Shown: positions 5,780 through 9,309 of the stretch, in pieces
Numbering within the stretch: the stretch's first letter is position 1
Layout: the number at the start of each line of letters is the position of its first letter
Assembly: GCA_002710765.1 (NCBI GenBank)
Contig: PALK01000031.1
Coordinates: 22,641-31,949 of the forward strand
Direction of reading: 5' to 3'
Source: Rickettsiales bacterium
GTDB taxonomy: Bacteria > Pseudomonadota > Alphaproteobacteria > Methylaequorales > Methylaequoraceae
DNA length: 9,309 nt
Position numbers and translations under genes: made by a program
Notes under the pieces: generated by a model
Seen by the model: only the letters and a program-made list of their open reading frames with translations
What the model was told of the DNA's origin: nothing
Database searches by the model: none

Positions 5780-7702
5780 ATGGATGACACAGAAAGATTA
5801 GAATTAATTACGATTGGGCGTAGTTCAGTAGATTTGTATGGTGCTCAAGTGGGGGGGCGACTCGAAGATATGAGAAGTTTTCAAAAATATATCGGTGGTT
5901 CTCCAACTAACATTGCTTCAGGGGCCGCAAGGTTGGGGTTAAAATCTGCCGTTATTACTCGAGTCGGTGATGAACATATGGGGCGATTCATTAAAGAACA
6001 GCTGGAAAAAGAGGGTGTGGATACTAGAGGTGTTGTCACTGATCCCGAAAGGCTTACAGCATTAGTGATCTTAGGAATTCGTGACCAGAATACTTTTCCT
6101 TTAATCTTTTACCGTGAAAATTGTGCTGATATGGCCCTATCTGTGTCAGATATTTCCAAAGAGTTTATTTCTGAAGCAAAGTGTATTTGTGCCACAGGTA
6201 CACACCTGTCAAATCCTAAGGTTGAAAAAGCAACCTTAAAAGCTATTCAAATAGCTCGGAGACTTGGTAAGAAAACAGTTCTGGATATAGATTATAGGCC
6301 TAATCTCTGGGGCTTATCTGGCCATGGAGATGGAGAAAATCGTTATATTCGCTCCAAGATAGTTACAGATAACTTGCAAAAACACTTAGTTCTGTTTGAT
6401 CTAGTGGTTGGTACGGAAGAAGAGTTTCATATTGCTGGAGGAAGTACAGATACTATGGAGTCATTGAGAAATGTTAGGTCCAAAACCTCTGCCACCTTGG
6501 TTTGCAAAAGAGGTCCGTATGGAGCGAGTGTTTTCGAGGACGAAATATACGATAATTTAGATAAAGGTATTCAGGGTAGAAATTTTTCTATCGAGGTCTT
6601 TAATGTTTTAGGTGCTGGGGATGGCTTTATGGCAGGGTTACTTAGAGGTTGGTTAAGGAACGAGAATTGGTCAACTTCTTTAGATTATGCGAATGCATGC
6701 GGTGCTATCACCGTTAGTAGGCATGGCTGTACTCCTTCTTATCCAAGTTGGAAAGAACTCTCATTTTTTCTTAACAAAGGGGTTAAAAATAAAGCTCTTC
6801 GAAAGGATAAAGAATTAGAGAACTTGCATTGGTCAACAACCCGAGTAGGCAGCTTTAAAAGAAATCTTGTTTTTGCCTTTGATCATAGAATTCAACTAGA
6901 GGAACTTGCACAAGAAAAAGGTAAGGATAGTGAACATATAAAAGCTTTTAAAGAACTCTGCTTAGGTGCGGCAATGAATGTAGCAGGTAAGGATGAAGGT
7001 TTCGGTATCATTTGTGATGATCGCCTAGGTAGAGCAGCTTTACACCAAGCTTCAAGCTCTAACTTATGGATAGCGAGACCCGCTGAGATCCCAAAATCAT
7101 GGCCCTTGAAATTTGAAGATGATGTGGGAGAGGACTGCAGTGGACTTCTCGAATGGCCAAAAAACCATGTAGTTAAAGTACTATGCTACTATAACCCTGA
7201 GGATCCCGCACAGATTAAATTAGACCAAGAGAGTAAACTTCTTTCTCTTTTTAATGCAGCAAGGAGAAACCAACTTGAATTTCTTCTTGAAATTATTGTT
7301 TCTCGCGAGCACCAATATCAAAACCAAGATATTTTGACTGTCATTGATAGGCTATATAGTCTGGGTATTAGACCAGATTGGTGGAAGCTTGAGCCACTTA
7401 ATAGTTTTCAAGGCTGGCAAAAATTGGATGATACCATAACTAGCTGGGATATTTCGTGTAGAGGTATTCTGTTACTAGGCCTTGATCAGCCTATTAACAT
7501 GCTAAGAAAGTCTTTCAAATTGGCTGCAAAATCAAAATTAGTGAAGGGCTTTGCAGTAGGGCGGAGTATATTTAGACAACCAGCTGATGACTGGTTTTCT
7601 GGTAAAATGACAGATAAAGAGTGTATAAAGATTATGAGTAAACATTTTCAACGACTATGCGATATCTGGATTTCATCTTCCCAAGATATATTTGATAGTT
7701 AA
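5780..7702 (+). CDS. iolC: Bifunctional 5-dehydro-2-deoxygluconokinase / DUF2090 aldolase (IolC-IolJ-like fusion)
   Basis: Two enzymes in one 640-residue chain. Residues about 1-335 are a PfkB/ribokinase domain: LITIGRSSVDLYG (9-21), the GGSPTN motif (39-44), and LGAGDGF (277-283) with catalytic-base Asp281. This domain phosphorylates 5-dehydro-2-deoxygluconate. Residues about 360-630 are DUF2090, related in style to class I LacD-type aldolases: FAFDHR (365-370), VVKVLCYYNPED (464-475), PDWWKLEP (532-539) with Lys536 as a candidate Schiff-base lysine, and GFAVGRSIF (590-598) as a likely phosphate-binding end. It probably cleaves the kinase product to DHAP and malonate semialdehyde, replacing a separate IolJ. 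Such fusions of about 640 residues are known in proteobacterial inositol clusters. No Shine-Dalgarno is visible before the ATG, but the N-terminus matches the family. iolB follows 18 bp later. The frame passes intact through a 7-G run (5851-5857). The aldolase active-site lysine is inferred. Confidence 0.93.
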   Translation: MDDTERLELITIGRSSVDLYGAQVGGRLEDMRSFQKYIGGSPTNIASGAARLGLKSAVITRVGDEHMGRFIKEQLEKEGVDTRGVVTDPERLTALVILGIRDQNTFPLIFYRENCADMALSVSDISKEFISEAKCICATGTHLSNPKVEKATLKAIQIARRLGKKTVLDIDYRPNLWGLSGHGDGENRYIRSKIVTDNLQKHLVLFDLVVGTEEEFHIAGGSTDTMESLRNVRSKTSATLVCKRGPYGASVFEDEIYDNLDKGIQGRNFSIEVFNVLGAGDGFMAGLLRGWLRNENWSTSLDYANACGAITVSRHGCTPSYPSWKELSFFLNKGVKNKALRKDKELENLHWSTTRVGSFKRNLVFAFDHRIQLEELAQEKGKDSEHIKAFKELCLGAAMNVAGKDEGFGIICDDRLGRAALHQASSSNLWIARPAEIPKSWPLKFEDDVGEDCSGLLEWPKNHVVKVLCYYNPEDPAQIKLDQESKLLSLFNAARRNQLEFLLEIIVSREHQYQNQDILTVIDRLYSLGIRPDWWKLEPLNSFQGWQKLDDTITSWDISCRGILLLGLDQPINMLRKSFKLAAKSKLVKGFAVGRSIFRQPADDWFSGKMTDKECIKIMSKHFQRLCDIWISSSQDIFDS

Positions 7703-7720
7703 ATATTAAGGGATAACGTC

Positions 7721-8530
7721 ATGAAAAATTTGTTGATCAAACCACTTCAAGAAACAGGAAAGATATTAGATGTCTCACCTGAAACAGTGGGTTGGAATTA
7801 CGTAGGGTTTAAAGTTTACAAATTAAAAGCCGGAGAAAAAGTCTTTGAAAATACTGCTAGTGATGAAGCAATTATTGTCTTTCTTGAGGGGTATGGTGCA
7901 GCTGGTACAAATAATGAAGAATTTGGGAAATTGGGGACTAGGCACTCTGTTTTTGAAAAAAAACCACCGTCAGGATTATATGTACCCTTTAACTCCAGCT
8001 GGGAGGTAAGAGCGGAAACGGAATTGACTTTAGCTGTTTGCACTGCCCCTGGTAGCAGTGGCTTTAAACCAAAAAGGATTGAACCTGAAGGAATCAAATT
8101 ATTAGAGCGAGGTAAAGGGGCGAATAAGAGGTTTATCTATAATATTGCGATGGAAGATAATCCAATAGCTAGTAGTCTTTTAGTAACAGAAGTATTCACT
8201 CCACAGGGAAATTGGTCATCATATCCTCCCCATAGACATGATGAGGACGACTATCCAAATATTACCTTTCTTGAAGAAACTTATTATCATAGGTTAAACC
8301 CAAACAAGGGGTTTGGATTTCAGAGAGTTTTTTCTGAAGATAAATCTATTGATGAAACTATAAGTTTTGCTGATGGGGATGTAGTTCTTGTGCCGAAAGG
8401 GCACCATCCTTGTGCAGCACCGTATGGTTATGAGTTATACTATTTAAATGTAATGGCAGGCCCAATAAGAAAGTGGAGATTCAAAAACCACCCTGATTTT
8501 GACTGGTTGTATCAACGAGACAAGGATTAA
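7721..8530 (+). CDS. iolB: 5-deoxy-glucuronate isomerase
   Basis: Isomerises 5-deoxy-D-glucuronate, the product of IolD, to 5-dehydro-2-deoxy-D-gluconate, the substrate of IolC. The 269 residues are full family length and form a bicupin. The conserved signature SSYPPHRHDEDD (166-177) supplies His171 and His173 as metal ligands, with the conserved EETYYHRL (185-192) giving Glu186. GFGFQRVF (197-204) and VLVPKGHHPCAAPYGYELYYLN (222-243, with His228/His229) complete the second cupin. AAGGGA (7708-7713) lies 7 nt before the ATG, and only 18 bp separates it from iolC, so the two are almost certainly one transcript. Assignment is firm, because this family is narrow and the signature residues are intact. 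Confidence 0.96.
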   Translation: MKNLLIKPLQETGKILDVSPETVGWNYVGFKVYKLKAGEKVFENTASDEAIIVFLEGYGAAGTNNEEFGKLGTRHSVFEKKPPSGLYVPFNSSWEVRAETELTLAVCTAPGSSGFKPKRIEPEGIKLLERGKGANKRFIYNIAMEDNPIASSLLVTEVFTPQGNWSSYPPHRHDEDDYPNITFLEETYYHRLNPNKGFGFQRVFSEDKSIDETISFADGDVVLVPKGHHPCAAPYGYELYYLNVMAGPIRKWRFKNHPDFDWLYQRDKD

Positions 8531-8552
8531 ATGTTTTATTAAATTAATCCTT
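8522..8552 (+). terminator. Stem-loop overlapping the iolB stop codon
   Basis: AAGGATTAA (8522-8530) and TTAATCCTT (8544-8552) are perfect 9-bp inverted arms around a 13-nt loop; the left arm ends in the iolB TAA. The stem is AT-rich and is not followed by a T tract, so it is not a classical intrinsic terminator. It may be a weak terminator, a 3'-end mRNA stabiliser or an operator. The structure is seen; the role is inferred. Confidence 0.3.
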
Positions 8553-8560
8553 AGATATAC

Positions 8561-8578
8561 TGAAATTAATTTGAAATT
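8561..8578. repeat. Short direct repeat upstream of the monooxygenase gene
   Basis: TGAAATT occurs at 8561-8567 and again at 8572-8578, an 11-bp period or about one helical turn, within the 156-bp gap between iolB and the monooxygenase gene. TTGAAA recurs at 8597-8602 and 8659-8664. It could be a tandem regulator site, or chance in AT-rich DNA. Confidence 0.2.
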
Positions 8579-8686
8579 CACGAATCGCGCGTTGCATTGA
8601 AACTTTAAAATGTCGTTTCTTTATGTGTTATGCCCTTAAGCGACTTGCTTGCAAAAAATTGAAAGTCAGGGTTAAGGAAAATCAAT

Positions 8687-9309
8687 ATGACAATAATACC
8701 GATAAAATCAATGGATCTAAATAGTGCGGAGGTGTCGTGGTTTGCTCCATTGTGTTCGGATGATTTTCGATATTTAGGAATACCAGATGCAAAACTTAAG
8801 TCAAACTGGCGAAATACTAGTAAAATAATCCAAAAAGCTGATGAAATGGGTTTTAGGAATATACTTTGTCCTTCATCATACCAGGTTGGGCAGGATACTC
8901 TCACTTTTGTTGCTAGTAATGCGCCTTTAACCAAAAATATCAATATGCTAGCAGCAGTCCGGTGTGGCGAGTTACATCCTATTATGCTGGCAAGGACAAT
9001 AGCTACGCTGGATCACCTCATGGAGGGGCGTTTGACCATAAATATTATTTCATCTGATTTTCCAGGCGAAAAGGCTGAAAGCAGTATTCGATATCAGCGG
9101 TCTAGGGAGGTTGTACAAATTTTGAAACAAGCCTGGACTCAAGACAATATTAGTTTTTCTGGTGAACACTATAACTTTAGTGGACTGAATACTGATCCGG
9201 TCAAGCCCTATCAACAAAATGGAGGACCTTTGTTGTATTTTGGGGGATATTCTCCTCAGGCATTACAATTATGTGGCGAACATTGTGATGTTTATCTTAT
9301 GTGGCCCGA
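8687..9309 (+). CDS. LLM-class flavin-dependent (SsuD-like) monooxygenase, N-terminal part (runs off right edge)
   Basis: Predicted FMNH2-dependent monooxygenase of the bacterial luciferase-like superfamily, closest in style to alkanesulfonate monooxygenase SsuD; it would need a separate flavin reductase. The open frame gives 207 codons of an expected 350-390. It begins MTIIPIKSMDLNSAEVSWF. Family segments are ADEMGFRNILCPS (51-63), the LARTIATLDHLMEGRLTINI stretch (about 101-120), and LLYFGGYSPQALQL followed by DVYLMWP at the edge. AAGGA (8674-8678) lies 8 nt before the ATG. The segment matching SsuD's active-site Cys54 reads SSYQVGQDTL with no Cys, so the substrate is probably not a simple alkanesulfonate. 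A 156-bp gap after iolB and a possible stem-loop suggest its own transcript. An antisense frame over its start is a shadow. Superfamily is firm; substrate is unknown. Confidence 0.88.
   Translation, partial: MTIIPIKSMDLNSAEVSWFAPLCSDDFRYLGIPDAKLKSNWRNTSKIIQKADEMGFRNILCPSSYQVGQDTLTFVASNAPLTKNINMLAAVRCGELHPIMLARTIATLDHLMEGRLTINIISSDFPGEKAESSIRYQRSREVVQILKQAWTQDNISFSGEHYNFSGLNTDPVKPYQQNGGPLLYFGGYSPQALQLCGEHCDVYLMWP

Noticed and set aside
8605..8943. 112-residue open frame on the minus strand
   Set aside because: It lies antisense to the start and N-terminal part of the clearly recognisable flavin monooxygenase and resembles no family I know; a shadow frame.

Overview
The window is an AT-rich bacterial chromosomal segment, roughly 40 % G+C by eye, packed with sugar and cyclitol catabolism genes. 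Recognisable Shine-Dalgarno sites, short intergenic gaps and protein styles typical of proteobacteria suggest a Gram-negative organism. My best guess is a marine-type, low-GC proteobacterium, probably alpha. This rests on gene content and general protein resemblance, not on any marker gene. There are no RNA genes, insertion sequences or CRISPR arrays.

Layout. On the far left, iolD (THcHDO hydrolase, ThDP-dependent) runs leftwards out of the window. A 143-bp divergent promoter region separates it from a rightward run: iolG (inositol 2-dehydrogenase), an HpcH/HpaI class II aldolase, a D-2-hydroxyacid (phosphoglycerate-type) dehydrogenase, and a second Gfo/Idh/MocA oxidoreductase joined by a 4-bp stop/start overlap. 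A convergent aldo/keto reductase follows on the minus strand. After a 102-bp divergent gap comes a rightward iolC-IolJ-like fusion (DKG kinase plus DUF2090 aldolase) and iolB (5-deoxyglucuronate isomerase). A stem-loop overlaps the iolB stop codon. The window ends inside an SsuD-like flavin-dependent monooxygenase gene. No gene-free stretch exceeds 300 bases.

How the genes work together. IolG, IolD, IolB and IolC-DUF2090 cover oxidation of myo-inositol, ring opening, isomerisation, phosphorylation and aldol cleavage to DHAP and malonate semialdehyde. IolE (inosose dehydratase), IolA (malonate-semialdehyde dehydrogenase) and a transporter are not in the window and would be expected just outside it. 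The less ordinary part is the block between iolG and iolC: a pyruvate-type aldolase, a hydroxyacid dehydrogenase, a second Gfo-type dehydrogenase and an aldo/keto reductase. These are not needed for the standard inositol route and look like a second oxidative branch for a related sugar, sugar acid or modified inositol. The flavin monooxygenase at the right edge raises the untested possibility that a sulfonated or otherwise substituted substrate feeds the cluster.
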